A DNA stretch of 64,000 nt from the NCBI GenBank assembly GCA_910584615.1, contig CAJUAM010000007.1:1-64000 (forward strand), read 5' to 3'. The number at the start of each line of letters is the position of its first letter. Position 1 is the first letter of the stretch. The DNA comes from an uncultured Dorea sp. (GTDB lineage Bacteria; Bacillota; Clostridia; Lachnospirales; Lachnospiraceae). Shown piece after piece: positions 38,483-47,302 of the stretch. The notes under the pieces are model-generated. The model ran no database searches and was not told where the DNA came from. It was given only the letters and a program-made list of their open reading frames with translations. The position numbers and the translations under genes were made by a program.

Positions 38483-39778
38483 TCAATGCATTATTTGCAA
38501 ATGGCTCTCAATTTCTACATTTACAATCTGATTCACTTGTTTTGGGTTTATTTTCTGTCTGATTTTGACATACTCCTTCGTATGTCCGATTCCGTAAAGT
38601 CCGTCTTCACACATCTCTTCCTCTTCTATAAGAACCTCTTTTACAGTTCCGATAAGTTCATTTTCAAAGGCTTCCTGCTTTTGCCTGCTCAGATCAAGCA
38701 GTATCCTGCTTCTTGCGTTTTTAACCTCTTCGGGAATCTGCTGTTTCATTGCAGCAGCCTTTGTCCCCTCTCTTTTAGAGTACTTAAAGACATGTGTCTC
38801 ATAAAAAGACACTTTACTCACAAAATCTCTCGATTTCTCAAATTCTTCCTCCGTCTCTCCCGGAAAACCTACGATGATATCCGTCGTCAACGCAGGATTT
38901 TTAAAATACTTTCTAAGAAGACAGCATTTTTCATAATACTCCCCAGATGTATACCTGCGGTTCATACGCCTTAAAGTCTCATCACACCCACTTTGAAGAG
39001 ACAGATGGAAGTGGGGACAGATCTTTGGCAGCCGGCATAATTTCTTTACAAACTCTTCGGTTATGATCCTTGGCTCTAAAGAACCAAGACGTATCCTCTC
39101 AATTCCTTTAACATCATGGACTTTTAAGATCAATGCCAGGAGCCTGTCCTCCTCCCCGCCAAGATCTGTCCCATAAGAGCTTAAATGGATACCCGTCAGC
39201 ACCACTTCTTTATAGCCGTTTTCTGCCAGACTTTCCACTTCACTTATCACACTCTGGATACTCCTGCTGCGGACTCTTCCTCTCGTAAAAGGAATGATAC
39301 AGTAGGAGCAGAACTGATTGCATCCATCCTGGACCTTAATATAAGCACGCGTGTGTTCTGCTGTCTGCGTCAGGCTAAGCTCCTCATATTCACGGGTACG
39401 GCCAATGTCAAGCCGCGCATCAAAAACTTCCTTTTTCTTCTCCCTCTCATATTGTGAAAGGATTTCTATAATATCCTTTTTGCGGTTATTCCCCACAATA
39501 ATATCGATGCACTCATCCGCCCGCGTCCCCTTCTCCTGCACATAGCATCCTGCTGCCACAATGACGGCTTCAGGGTTCCTAAGCTTCGCCCTATGGAGCA
39601 TCTGCCTTGATTTACGATCCGCCATATTGGTCACCGTACACGTATTTACGATATAGATATCCGCACTCTCAGAAAATGGAACAATGTTATATCCGTTCTT
39701 CCCCAGAAGCTGCTGCATTGCTTCCATCTCATAGGCATTCACCTTGCATCCCAAATTATGAAGCGCCACTTTTTTCAT
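38483..39778 (-). CDS. mtaB: tRNA t6A methylthiotransferase MtaB
   Basis: A 431-residue radical-SAM methylthiotransferase. UPF0004 domain (LGCKVNAYEMEAM, NTCTVTNMADRKSRQ), radical-SAM cluster (CNQFCSYC, about 150-157), then a TRAM domain at the C-terminus. MtaB converts t6A37 to ms2t6A in tRNAs that read ANN codons. The ATG at 39776-39778 follows AAGGAATT. The longer frame upstream is not supported. Confidence 0.92.
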   Translation of the reverse strand: MKKVALHNLGCKVNAYEMEAMQQLLGKNGYNIVPFSESADIYIVNTCTVTNMADRKSRQMLHRAKLRNPEAVIVAAGCYVQEKGTRADECIDIIVGNNRKKDIIEILSQYEREKKKEVFDARLDIGRTREYEELSLTQTAEHTRAYIKVQDGCNQFCSYCIIPFTRGRVRSRSIQSVISEVESLAENGYKEVVLTGIHLSSYGTDLGGEEDRLLALILKVHDVKGIERIRLGSLEPRIITEEFVKKLCRLPKICPHFHLSLQSGCDETLRRMNRRYTSGEYYEKCCLLRKYFKNPALTTDIIVGFPGETEEEFEKSRDFVSKVSFYETHVFKYSKREGTKAAAMKQQIPEEVKNARSRILLDLSRQKQEAFENELIGTVKEVLIEEEEMCEDGLYGIGHTKEYVKIRQKINPKQVNQIVNVEIESHLQIMH

Positions 39779-39873
39779 AGATAATTCCTTTCTATATCCA
39801 AACAAATTCCTTGACTTTTCCAATATGTACCTATAATATAGTAATGGATAAAAAGTCATTAAGGAGGTATTTC

Positions 39874-40107
39874 ATGAAAACTGTACAAATTTCTTTAAAC
39901 TCTATCAATAAAGTAAAATCGTTCGTAAATGAAATCACAAAATTTGACAATGATTTCGACCTTGTATCCGGAAGATATGTCATCGATGCCAAATCAATCA
40001 TGGGTATTTTCAGTCTGGACCTGTCAAAACCGATCGATCTGAACATTCATGCAAGTGAATCTGATATTGAGAATATACTTGCTGTTTTAAAACCGTACCT
40101 CGTATAA
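39874..40107 (+). CDS. HPr-like (Crh-type) protein without the phosphocarrier histidine
   Basis: Seventy-seven residues with the HPr fold (AKSIMGIFSLDLSKPIDLNIHASE...). In HPr, the motif GLHARPA near residue 15 holds the histidine that carries phosphate; here it is replaced by INKVKSF. The regulatory serine (KSIMG) is kept. This is the Crh pattern (serine phosphorylation by HPr kinase, CcpA signalling, no sugar transport role). AAGGAGG precedes the ATG. It diverges from mtaB and has its own strong terminator. Confidence 0.85.
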   Translation: MKTVQISLNSINKVKSFVNEITKFDNDFDLVSGRYVIDAKSIMGIFSLDLSKPIDLNIHASESDIENILAVLKPYLV

Positions 40108-40136
40108 ACTGTGCTCATAAGCCCCATTTTCAGCAA

Positions 40137-40170
40137 TCAGTCAGACCCTTATCCGGGGTCTGACTTTTTT
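40137..40170 (+). terminator. Terminator of the HPr-like gene
   Basis: Stem AGTCAGACC/GGGTCTGACT with a short loop and TTTTTT. Confidence 0.8.
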
Positions 40171-40174
40171 CGTA

Positions 40175-41356
40175 CTACTTTATCTCGATTATTTCTGCTG
40201 TTTCAATCGCTTCCTTAACAAGACCATCTATCTTTTCGTTAAGTTTTTCCTCTGAACGCCTTATCACATCTATATTCGGCTTTGTCACCGGATGCTTTGC
40301 CACAAAGATAGTACAGCAATCCTCAAATGGCTGGATGGATATTTCATAAGTGTCTATCTTCTCCGACACATCCACAATTTCCTGCTTATCAAATCCGATA
40401 AGGGGACGGTATACCGGAAGGCTGCATACATCATTGGTTGCCGCAAGGCTCTGCATCGTCTGACTTGCTACCTGTCCGATACTCTCTCCCGTAATCAGCC
40501 CAAGACACCCGTCCTTTTTCGCAAAACACTCTGCAATCCTCATCATATACCGGCGCATGATGATCGTCAGCTCATCATGGGGACACTGGTCATAAATATA
40601 TAGCTGGATATCTGTAAAATTCACCACATGAAGCCTGATCGGTCCGGAATATTCCGCCACTTTCTTCGCCAGTTCCACAACCTTTTGCTTTGCACGCTCA
40701 CTCGTATAGGGCGGCGCGTGAAAATACGTCGCCTCTATCCCCACTCCGCGTTTTGAGATCATATATCCTGCCACAGGGCTGTCAATCCCGCCTGACAAAA
40801 GCAGCATTGCCTTACCGTTGGTCCCTACCGGCATTCCTCCGGCTCCTTTTATGATCTGGGAGTAAACATATACTTCATCTCTTACCTCAATATTGACCAT
40901 CACATCCGGATGATGTACATCAACCCGGATCTGCGGAAATGCTTCAAGAATTGCCTCTCCCAAATCCCGGCTTATTTCCATAGAATTTTTCGGATAGGTC
41001 TTCTTAGAACGTCTGGATTCCACCTTGAATGTAAAGTCCTTATCCTCATACATCTCATCCATATAGGATACGACATCCTTTTTAAGCTCCTCAAAGCCTC
41101 TGTCTGCAAGCCTTACCACCGGACAGATCCCCACCAGTCCAAACACCTTTTTTAGATGTTCTATAGTATCTTCATAATCATATTCTCCTTCACAGTCCAC
41201 ATAGATCCTTGCCTGTTTTTTATAGATTATAAATTCACCATCAACATCTTTCAGCGCATAACGTACCTGACGCACCAACGCATCCTCAAAAAGATAACGG
41301 TTCTTTCCCTTGATCCCAATCTCTCCGTATTTTAATAAAAATGTGTGAAATCTCAT
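40175..41356 (-). CDS. thiI: tRNA 4-thiouridine synthase ThiI
   Basis: A 393-residue ThiI with ferredoxin-like and THUMP domains and the PP-loop LLLSGGIDSPVAGYM (about 182-196). The rhodanese domain seen in Enterobacteria is absent, as usual in Firmicutes. It adenylates U8 in tRNA and takes sulfur from the cysteine desulfurase encoded immediately upstream. It may also feed thiamine thiazole synthesis. Confidence 0.92.
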   Translation of the reverse strand: MRFHTFLLKYGEIGIKGKNRYLFEDALVRQVRYALKDVDGEFIIYKKQARIYVDCEGEYDYEDTIEHLKKVFGLVGICPVVRLADRGFEELKKDVVSYMDEMYEDKDFTFKVESRRSKKTYPKNSMEISRDLGEAILEAFPQIRVDVHHPDVMVNIEVRDEVYVYSQIIKGAGGMPVGTNGKAMLLLSGGIDSPVAGYMISKRGVGIEATYFHAPPYTSERAKQKVVELAKKVAEYSGPIRLHVVNFTDIQLYIYDQCPHDELTIIMRRYMMRIAECFAKKDGCLGLITGESIGQVASQTMQSLAATNDVCSLPVYRPLIGFDKQEIVDVSEKIDTYEISIQPFEDCCTIFVAKHPVTKPNIDVIRRSEEKLNEKIDGLVKEAIETAEIIEIK

Positions 41357-41423
41357 CTTTCCTCTCCTTAGTGTATATCACTGTATATTACTTTATGGCT
41401 TCGCTGAACGTTAGCAACCTGTC

Positions 41424-42581
41424 TTAATGTCTTTTGTATCTTCTGAGTGCCGGCACCAGTTCCTTCAATACTTCCAGTGTATGATCGATCTCCTCGCGGG
41501 TTGTAAATTCCGACATGCTGAATCTCAGTGTTGCATCCAGATATTCCTGACTTGCCCCGATTCCTTTGAGCACCCCGCTCACCTGCGGATGATTCGAAGA
41601 ACATGCGGAACCAGATGACACATAGATTCCCTTCTCCTCTAATGCATGGAGAAGGACTTCACTGCGGATCCCCGCAAAGCCTACACTGATAATATGAGGC
41701 GCAGAAGTTTCATCATACATCCCGTGGATCTTCGTATTTTCAATCTGGGACACTCCTTCTATAAAATGCTCCTTTAACGCCCTCATACCCGCTACCTTTT
41801 CATCCAGATTCTCATAGATCGTCTTTGCCGCCAGGCCAAGCCCTGCGATCCCCGGTACATTTTCCGTACCGGAACGCACATTTTTCTGCTGTTCCCCGCC
41901 GAACACAATCGGCTTTATCTTTACACTGCTGTCGATATAAAGTGCTCCGACTCCCTTCGGTCCATGAATCTTATGCCCGCTGACAGAACACATATCAACC
42001 TTCAGCCGTTTCGGATAAATATAATATTTTCCAAATCCCTGCACTGCATCTACATGGAACACAATGTTCTTATTATATGCCTTCACGATACCAGAAGCCT
42101 CCTGAATAGGCTGTACAGAACCCACCTCATTATTCACATACATGACCGATACGAGGATAGTATCCGGACAAAGGGCTTTTTTCAGTGCTTCAAGCCTGAT
42201 TCTTCCAAAACGGTCCACCGGCAGGAACGTAACACGAAACCCCTCCTCTTCCAGATACCGCATCGTATTAATGATCGCCGGATGCTCAATGGCCGAAGTG
42301 ATAAGGTGGTTCCCCGCCCGGCGGTTCGCTCTCGCTGCTCCGATCAGCGCAAGATTGTCACTCTCTGTCCCGCCGGATGTAAAAAAGATCTCTTTCTCCT
42401 TCACTCTCCAGAGCTTTGCCAGTATTTCCTTCGCCTCTTTTATATACCTTTCTCCTTCCATGCCCTTTTTGTGCATGGAAGACGGATTTCCATAATCTTC
42501 GCACATAACTTTGCGTACAAGATCACCTACACACCCATATGCGCGGGTCGTTGCGGAATTGTCCAAATATATTTCTTTCAT
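41424..42581 (-). CDS. iscS: Cysteine desulfurase (NifS/IscS family)
   Basis: A 385-residue PLP enzyme. YLDNSATTRAYG at the start, the PLP lysine in SVSGHKIHGPKGVGALYI (about 198-215), and the catalytic cysteine in SSGSACSSNHPQVSGVL (about 320-336). Delivers persulfide for 4-thiouridine and thiamine, or for iron-sulfur clusters. Adjacent to thiI, as in many Firmicutes (NifZ-type role), which points to tRNA thiolation. Confidence 0.92.
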   Translation of the reverse strand: MKEIYLDNSATTRAYGCVGDLVRKVMCEDYGNPSSMHKKGMEGERYIKEAKEILAKLWRVKEKEIFFTSGGTESDNLALIGAARANRRAGNHLITSAIEHPAIINTMRYLEEEGFRVTFLPVDRFGRIRLEALKKALCPDTILVSVMYVNNEVGSVQPIQEASGIVKAYNKNIVFHVDAVQGFGKYYIYPKRLKVDMCSVSGHKIHGPKGVGALYIDSSVKIKPIVFGGEQQKNVRSGTENVPGIAGLGLAAKTIYENLDEKVAGMRALKEHFIEGVSQIENTKIHGMYDETSAPHIISVGFAGIRSEVLLHALEEKGIYVSSGSACSSNHPQVSGVLKGIGASQEYLDATLRFSMSEFTTREEIDHTLEVLKELVPALRRYKRH

Positions 42582-42625
42582 AAATCCACTTCCTGTTTTT
42601 CTTTTCTTATTTATAGAATATGTGG

Positions 42626-43366
42626 TTATTCCTCCAATTGGAACATCAACACAGATAATGTTGTAATTCCTGCTGTTTCCGTGCGAAGGATCCTTCTTCC
42701 AAGAGTAATCGCTTCTGCTCCGGCCTCCAGTGCCTCTAAAACCTCCTCTTTTTCAAATCCGCCCTCTGGCCCGATAAAGATACCGACAGACTGACCCGGG
42801 CAGATAGCAGCAAGGATCTCCTTTGTCTTAGCCATTCCCTCTTCAAGTTCATAGGGTATCAACAAGACATCCAACGCCTTTCCTTCCCTAAGTGCCTCTT
42901 GCCATGACAATACATTTTTTATCTCCGGCACAAGTCCGCGCCCTGACTGCTTTGCGGCACTTTTCGATATTTCCTGCCACCGTTTTATCTTTTTTTCCGC
43001 TTTTTTTTCATCCAGCCTGACTACGCAGCGCTTTGTTGCTACAGGAATAATCTGGTAAACTCCAAGCTCCACCGCTTTCTGAACGATTAATTCCATCTTG
43101 TCCTGCTTGGGAAGTCCTTGGAAAAGATAGATCTTAGAAGACAGCTCTGTATCATTCTCCTGTCTTTGCACAATATCCAGTACCGCTTCCGCCGTCCCTT
43201 CATATTCCTTTATACGGCACAGATAATGACAGTTATTGCCGTCACTGACCGACACTTCCTCTCCTGGTCTCATCCTGAGGACATTTTTCATATGGTTCAC
43301 GTCCGAACCTGTGATCATGATTTCCGTCTCCTCTACCTGAGAAGGCGGCACAAAAAAATGCTGCAT
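42626..43366 (-). CDS. rsmE: 16S rRNA m3U1498 methyltransferase RsmE
   Basis: A 246-residue SPOUT methyltransferase beginning MQHFFVPPSQ (start after AAGGAGTG). PUA-like N-terminal domain, then knotted motifs GIFIGPEGGFEKEE and TLGRRILRTETA near the C-terminus. RsmE methylates U1498 of 16S rRNA. It follows prmA directly, the usual pair in Firmicutes. Confidence 0.93.
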   Translation of the reverse strand: MQHFFVPPSQVEETEIMITGSDVNHMKNVLRMRPGEEVSVSDGNNCHYLCRIKEYEGTAEAVLDIVQRQENDTELSSKIYLFQGLPKQDKMELIVQKAVELGVYQIIPVATKRCVVRLDEKKAEKKIKRWQEISKSAAKQSGRGLVPEIKNVLSWQEALREGKALDVLLIPYELEEGMAKTKEILAAICPGQSVGIFIGPEGGFEKEEVLEALEAGAEAITLGRRILRTETAGITTLSVLMFQLEE

Positions 43367-43377
43367 AAGGACACTCC

Positions 43378-44331
43378 TTAATTTTTCTTTGCAACTACCG
43401 AAACCCATTCGCCCTGATGATTCACTTCAACGACTTCTAGTCCTGCCTTTTTCACTGCCTCCACTACCGTCTGCTCTTTATCGTCGATGATCCCGCTGGT
43501 AATATAAAGCGCCCCCGGCTTCATATGAGCAAGGACAACCGGTGTCAAAGGTACTAACACATCAGCAAGTATATTGGCAAGTACTATGTCATACCTGTCA
43601 TACCCCGCCTGCTCCCTCACTTCCTTATCATCAATAATATTACCAGTCATCACCTCGTATTTATCTTTGTCTATTCCATTTTCCTCCATATTTTCATGAG
43701 TTGCGGTAATCGCGCATGGGTCAAGATCCGTTCCAACGGAATACGCCGCCCCAAATTTTAACGCCAGCATCCCTAAAATCCCGCTTCCGCAGCCTATATC
43801 CAGAACAATATCGCCTTTTTTCACATATTTTTTCAGCGCACGGATACAAAGCTGCGTTGTCTCATGCATCCCTGTCCCAAACGCCGTTCCCGGATCGATA
43901 TGGATCACAAGCTTTCCGGCATCCTCCGCCTTTACTTCCTCCCATGAAGGAATAACAAGGATATCATCAATATAAAACTGGTGGAAATATTTCTTCCAAT
44001 TATTCACCCAGTCTATATCCTCTGTCTCTGATTCCTCAATGGTACATTCCCCCAGATCAATAAAACTTTTCATATCATCAAGTTCTCTGGCGACCTCAGA
44101 TAGAATCTTCTTCGTATCATCATCCATATCCAGATAAAAAGTAAGATAAGCAGTCCCATCATCATCCCCTATATCAGGAAGGATATCTACAAACATCTGC
44201 TCTTTATCTTCCGCCGTAAGCGGAATCCGGTCTTCAATCTGTACACCCTCAATGCCAAGCTCCGCCAGCATGCTGCTTACAATATCTTCCGCCTCTGTCG
44301 TTGTCTTTAATCGAAACTTTTTCCACTTCAT
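43378..44331 (-). CDS. prmA: Ribosomal protein L11 methyltransferase PrmA
   Basis: A 317-residue class I methyltransferase with SAM motif VLDIGCGSGILGMLALKFGA (about 175-194) and catalytic motif NILADVL. PrmA trimethylates lysines and the N-terminus of ribosomal protein L11. First gene of the leftward prmA, rsmE, iscS, thiI series. Confidence 0.93.
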   Translation of the reverse strand: MKWKKFRLKTTTEAEDIVSSMLAELGIEGVQIEDRIPLTAEDKEQMFVDILPDIGDDDGTAYLTFYLDMDDDTKKILSEVARELDDMKSFIDLGECTIEESETEDIDWVNNWKKYFHQFYIDDILVIPSWEEVKAEDAGKLVIHIDPGTAFGTGMHETTQLCIRALKKYVKKGDIVLDIGCGSGILGMLALKFGAAYSVGTDLDPCAITATHENMEENGIDKDKYEVMTGNIIDDKEVREQAGYDRYDIVLANILADVLVPLTPVVLAHMKPGALYITSGIIDDKEQTVVEAVKKAGLEVVEVNHQGEWVSVVAKKN

Positions 44332-44361
44332 ATATCATACCTCTTTACACATTTGCCAAAA

Positions 44362-44931
44362 TTAAAATAACCGCAGTAATCCCAAGTGCTCCAATAAGAT
44401 CTTACATCCCATGAGTAAGAGGATCACACCGCCGGCGATCTCTGCCCCTGCCTTGTATCTCCCGCCAAATATATTGCCTATTTTAACACCTGCAGCCGAT
44501 AATGTAAATGTAATTACACCGATAAAAATCACCGCCGGCACTATCTCCACCTGCAAAAACGCGAATGTAACGCCAACTGCCAGCGCATCAATACTGGTAG
44601 CTATTGAAAGTCCCAACATTGTACGGACATCCAGTGACGCATCTGTATCTGCCTCTTCATCACTCAAGGCTTCTTTTATCATATTGATTCCGATCAGTCC
44701 CAAAAGTATAAAAGCGATCCAGTGGTCCACTGAGGTGATCACTTCCTGAAACTGCACACCCAAAAGATAACCGATCCCTGGCATCAATGCCTGAAAACCT
44801 CCGAAATAGATACCTGCGACCGCCGATTTTTTCCATGTGCACTGCGTCATGGCAAGTCCTTTGCAGATGGATACCGCAAAAGCATCCATGGACAGACCGA
44901 CCGCTATAAAAAACAATTCTACGATTCCCAT
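44362..44931 (-). CDS. mntP: Manganese efflux pump MntP
   Basis: A 189-residue membrane protein with six predicted helices and the two MntP repeats, GLSMDAFAVSICKGL (about 13-27) and SIDALAVGVTFAF (about 112-124). Their aspartates line the metal path. It exports Mn2+. In many bacteria a yybP-ykoY riboswitch precedes it; here the gene begins one base after ydcF, and I see no such riboswitch in the window. Confidence 0.93.
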   Translation of the reverse strand: MGIVELFFIAVGLSMDAFAVSICKGLAMTQCTWKKSAVAGIYFGGFQALMPGIGYLLGVQFQEVITSVDHWIAFILLGLIGINMIKEALSDEEADTDASLDVRTMLGLSIATSIDALAVGVTFAFLQVEIVPAVIFIGVITFTLSAAGVKIGNIFGGRYKAGAEIAGGVILLLMGCKILLEHLGLLRLF

Positions 44932-44932
44932 A

Positions 44933-45550
44933 TTAATACAAACCTCTGTAAAAATTTAGATACATATGCAGATTGATACTGATATATCGCCAGAACATTT
45001 TGATCAGTCCTGCATTGTCCGGTTCGTCTGCCGCGCACATCACATAATCTAATCCGAATTTTTTCGCATAATGGTTCGCCTTGCGCAGATGCCAGCCATT
45101 CGTTACCACTGCGCAGTTATGAAGTCCTTGTGCTTCCATGACTTTTTTTGATTTTTTCATATTGTGGTAAGTACTTACCGACTCTGTTTCCGTTACGATC
45201 AGCTCTTTCGGCACTCCAAGAGACACAGCATAGTCCTTCATGATCTCTGACTCAATATGGAGATTTTTTACACGCCCGCCGGTAAAAAACAACTTTTTTA
45301 CCCTTCCTTCACGCCACAGCCTCACCGCTCTTTCTACCCGTGTTCTCATTACTGCCGAAGGACTTCCATTCAGATTGGCAGGACATCCACAGACAAGCGC
45401 GCAGTCATATTCCGCTCTTTTCCACTGTTTAGAAGGCCGCTCAAACACCGTCCGAAAAGTAAGCACATGGAATAAGATGCTTCCTGACAGACCTCCCACG
45501 ACCATACCGCGAAAAAATGCTCCGCTTCTCTGATATCTTCTTTTCCTCAT
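44933..45550 (-). CDS. YdcF/SanA-type DUF218 membrane-anchored protein
   Basis: A 205-residue DUF218 protein with one N-terminal transmembrane helix (residues about 10-32) and the core CALVCGCPANLNGSP...RVERAVRLWREGRVKKLFFTGG...IVTETESVSTYHNM. The family acts at the cell envelope; SanA and ElyC affect cell-wall integrity. It overlaps functionally with envelope genes downstream and is one base from mntP. Confidence 0.85.
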   Translation of the reverse strand: MRKRRYQRSGAFFRGMVVGGLSGSILFHVLTFRTVFERPSKQWKRAEYDCALVCGCPANLNGSPSAVMRTRVERAVRLWREGRVKKLFFTGGRVKNLHIESEIMKDYAVSLGVPKELIVTETESVSTYHNMKKSKKVMEAQGLHNCAVVTNGWHLRKANHYAKKFGLDYVMCAADEPDNAGLIKMFWRYISINLHMYLNFYRGLY

Positions 45551-45597
45551 ACCGTTCCTCCCTACCGCTTATCAAACGTAATGACATATACAACAAA

Positions 45598-45618
45598 CCC
45601 CTGCAGCCACTGCAGGGG
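45598..45618 (-). terminator. Intrinsic terminator after the cohesin-like gene
   Basis: Perfect 9-bp arms CCCCTGCAG/CTGCAGGGG with a 3-base loop; TTTGTTGT follows on the minus strand. Confidence 0.8.
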
Positions 45619-45639
45619 CCATAAACCTAATATTACAAT

Positions 45640-47298
45640 TTAATCCAGATCGATAAAATCAACCTTGAAAGTATCATCCGGATTAGATTCGCTGCGCTTT
45701 TTCGGACTCTCATTCAAAAGATCATCCAGATCGTCAATTGTCAGCTCTTCGGTACGGCTCTGTCCGCCGTATACAACAAACTCATCTGAATCAACATCGT
45801 CCAACAGATCTCCATCATTAAAATCTATCTCTTCCGTAGCAAAATCCTCTTCCGCCTCATCTATACGCGTAGTCTGAAAATCTTCCTCGATCCCCATATC
45901 CTCAGTAAAGCCCATATCTGATGTAAAGCCCATGTCAGATGTAAAACTCAGATCTTCAGTAAAGTCCATATCTGTCGTAAGCCCCATATCTTCAGTAAAG
46001 CTCATATCCTCGGTAGCAAAATCATCATCCATATCTTTCTTTCTGTTCCGCCCCAGCTTATTAAACTTTTTCTCTTTTCCTTCTTTCTTCTCTTTCACTG
46101 GCTGCGGTTCCTCATCATTGAGCCCGTATTCTTCATAAAGCTCATCCAGTTCCGCATTACGGTTAAACAGCTTTATTCCAAGTATAACGATAAGAAGTAT
46201 GATTATGATCAGTCCCAATCCTCCGAAAAGGACGATCTTCTGGATATTTTTCTCTATAAATCTTTCAACCTTGCCAAGCAACCCCGAAGTTTTTTCTTTC
46301 TCTTCTTCTCCTCCATCCGGCACGAACCTCTGATAAGTATTTTCTCCCTCGTCGTACTTATAATAATCTTTCTCTCCATTACTGTTCATAGCATAAAGCA
46401 CATAATACCCTTCCTCGCCGGACTTCTGCCATACAGGAAACGTCTTTTCATCTAATGTGATCTCTGCTTCCTTATACTCAGGCGGAAGGTTCACTGCCGA
46501 AGTATCGCTCAGAAGAATAATGGACGTTTTATCAGAGATAGCCAATTCCACATAAGGAGAAAATGTAGCGTTCTCTTCATTATATAAGTAAAAGCTTCCC
46601 GTATCACCATTAAGAAGATACCCCAGTGTCACGCTGTTGTTTGCGTTCGTAACCATCTGACGGTCCTGTCCGTCCAACGAAACAGTCGTACGCTCATAAC
46701 CGCTGGGAATATCTCCCTTCGGGAATTTATCAGTCAGAATATATGCTGTTCCGTCAATTTCGACCTGTATATCATCACCAGCAGCAGAAGATGACGAATC
46801 ATCTCCCTCCTCGTCTTCTTTCTCCTTTATCTTGGAAGGATCGCCTTCTGCAATCTTTACTGTAGAATTACCATCATCCAGCGTAAGCTCATTTCCTTCA
46901 CCCGAAGTGATGCTTTTCTCCGCCACAGTGATCTGTGTACTTCCTTCTTTCAATGCCTGGAATTTCAGCATAAAAATCTGCTCTGCGGAACCGCCGTTGC
47001 CTGTACAGGTCACGCTTCCATCCTCTTCTGATTCAGCGCCGTCCCCGGATTCAAAGCTCAATGATTCACTGTCATAGCTTAACTGTACTTCTACATCCCC
47101 CAAAGATCCGCTGGTTGAACGGACTGCACATTTCACTTCCACAATATCCCCGACCTTCGTCTCCGGATCTGAAAATGATATCTTGCCGTCCGCCGCGTTA
47201 GCAACCATAGTAAAACACGGCACCACAAGACAAAGCGCCAACAACACACTACTGATCTTCCTTGCTATTCTCATGCTCTTACCTTCTTTTTTATTCAT
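45640..47298 (-). CDS. Cohesin-like domain membrane protein with heptad-repeat tail
   Basis: 552 residues. Signal peptide (RISSVLLALCLVVPCFTMVANA), then a cohesin-like beta domain (residues about 40-140, DGKISFSDPETKVGDIVEVKCAV... STSGSLGDVEVQLSYDSESLSFE). A middle region follows, then one transmembrane helix (IVLFGGLGLIIIILLIVILGI). The cytoplasmic tail has about seven copies of a 7-residue FT-x-DM-G-F repeat. The ATG at 47296-47298 follows GGAGG. It is five bases from the LCP gene, so it is likely part of its envelope assembly function. Confidence 0.75.
   Translation of the reverse strand: MNKKEGKSMRIARKISSVLLALCLVVPCFTMVANAADGKISFSDPETKVGDIVEVKCAVRSTSGSLGDVEVQLSYDSESLSFESGDGAESEEDGSVTCTGNGGSAEQIFMLKFQALKEGSTQITVAEKSITSGEGNELTLDDGNSTVKIAEGDPSKIKEKEDEEGDDSSSSAAGDDIQVEIDGTAYILTDKFPKGDIPSGYERTTVSLDGQDRQMVTNANNSVTLGYLLNGDTGSFYLYNEENATFSPYVELAISDKTSIILLSDTSAVNLPPEYKEAEITLDEKTFPVWQKSGEEGYYVLYAMNSNGEKDYYKYDEGENTYQRFVPDGGEEEKEKTSGLLGKVERFIEKNIQKIVLFGGLGLIIIILLIVILGIKLFNRNAELDELYEEYGLNDEEPQPVKEKKEGKEKKFNKLGRNRKKDMDDDFATEDMSFTEDMGLTTDMDFTEDLSFTSDMGFTSDMGFTEDMGIEEDFQTTRIDEAEEDFATEEIDFNDGDLLDDVDSDEFVVYGGQSRTEELTIDDLDDLLNESPKKRSESNPDDTFKVDFIDLD
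45895..46015 (-). repeat. 21-bp tandem repeats inside the cohesin-like gene
   Basis: DNA units of about 21 bases encode FTEDMGF-type heptads. Length changes here would alter only the cytoplasmic tail. Confidence 0.65.
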
Positions 47299-47302
47299 CT
47301 TC

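Noticed and set aside
41368..41604. Second leftward frame at the end of the cysteine desulfurase gene
   Set aside because: It overlaps the catalytic-cysteine region in another frame and shows no protein-like composition.
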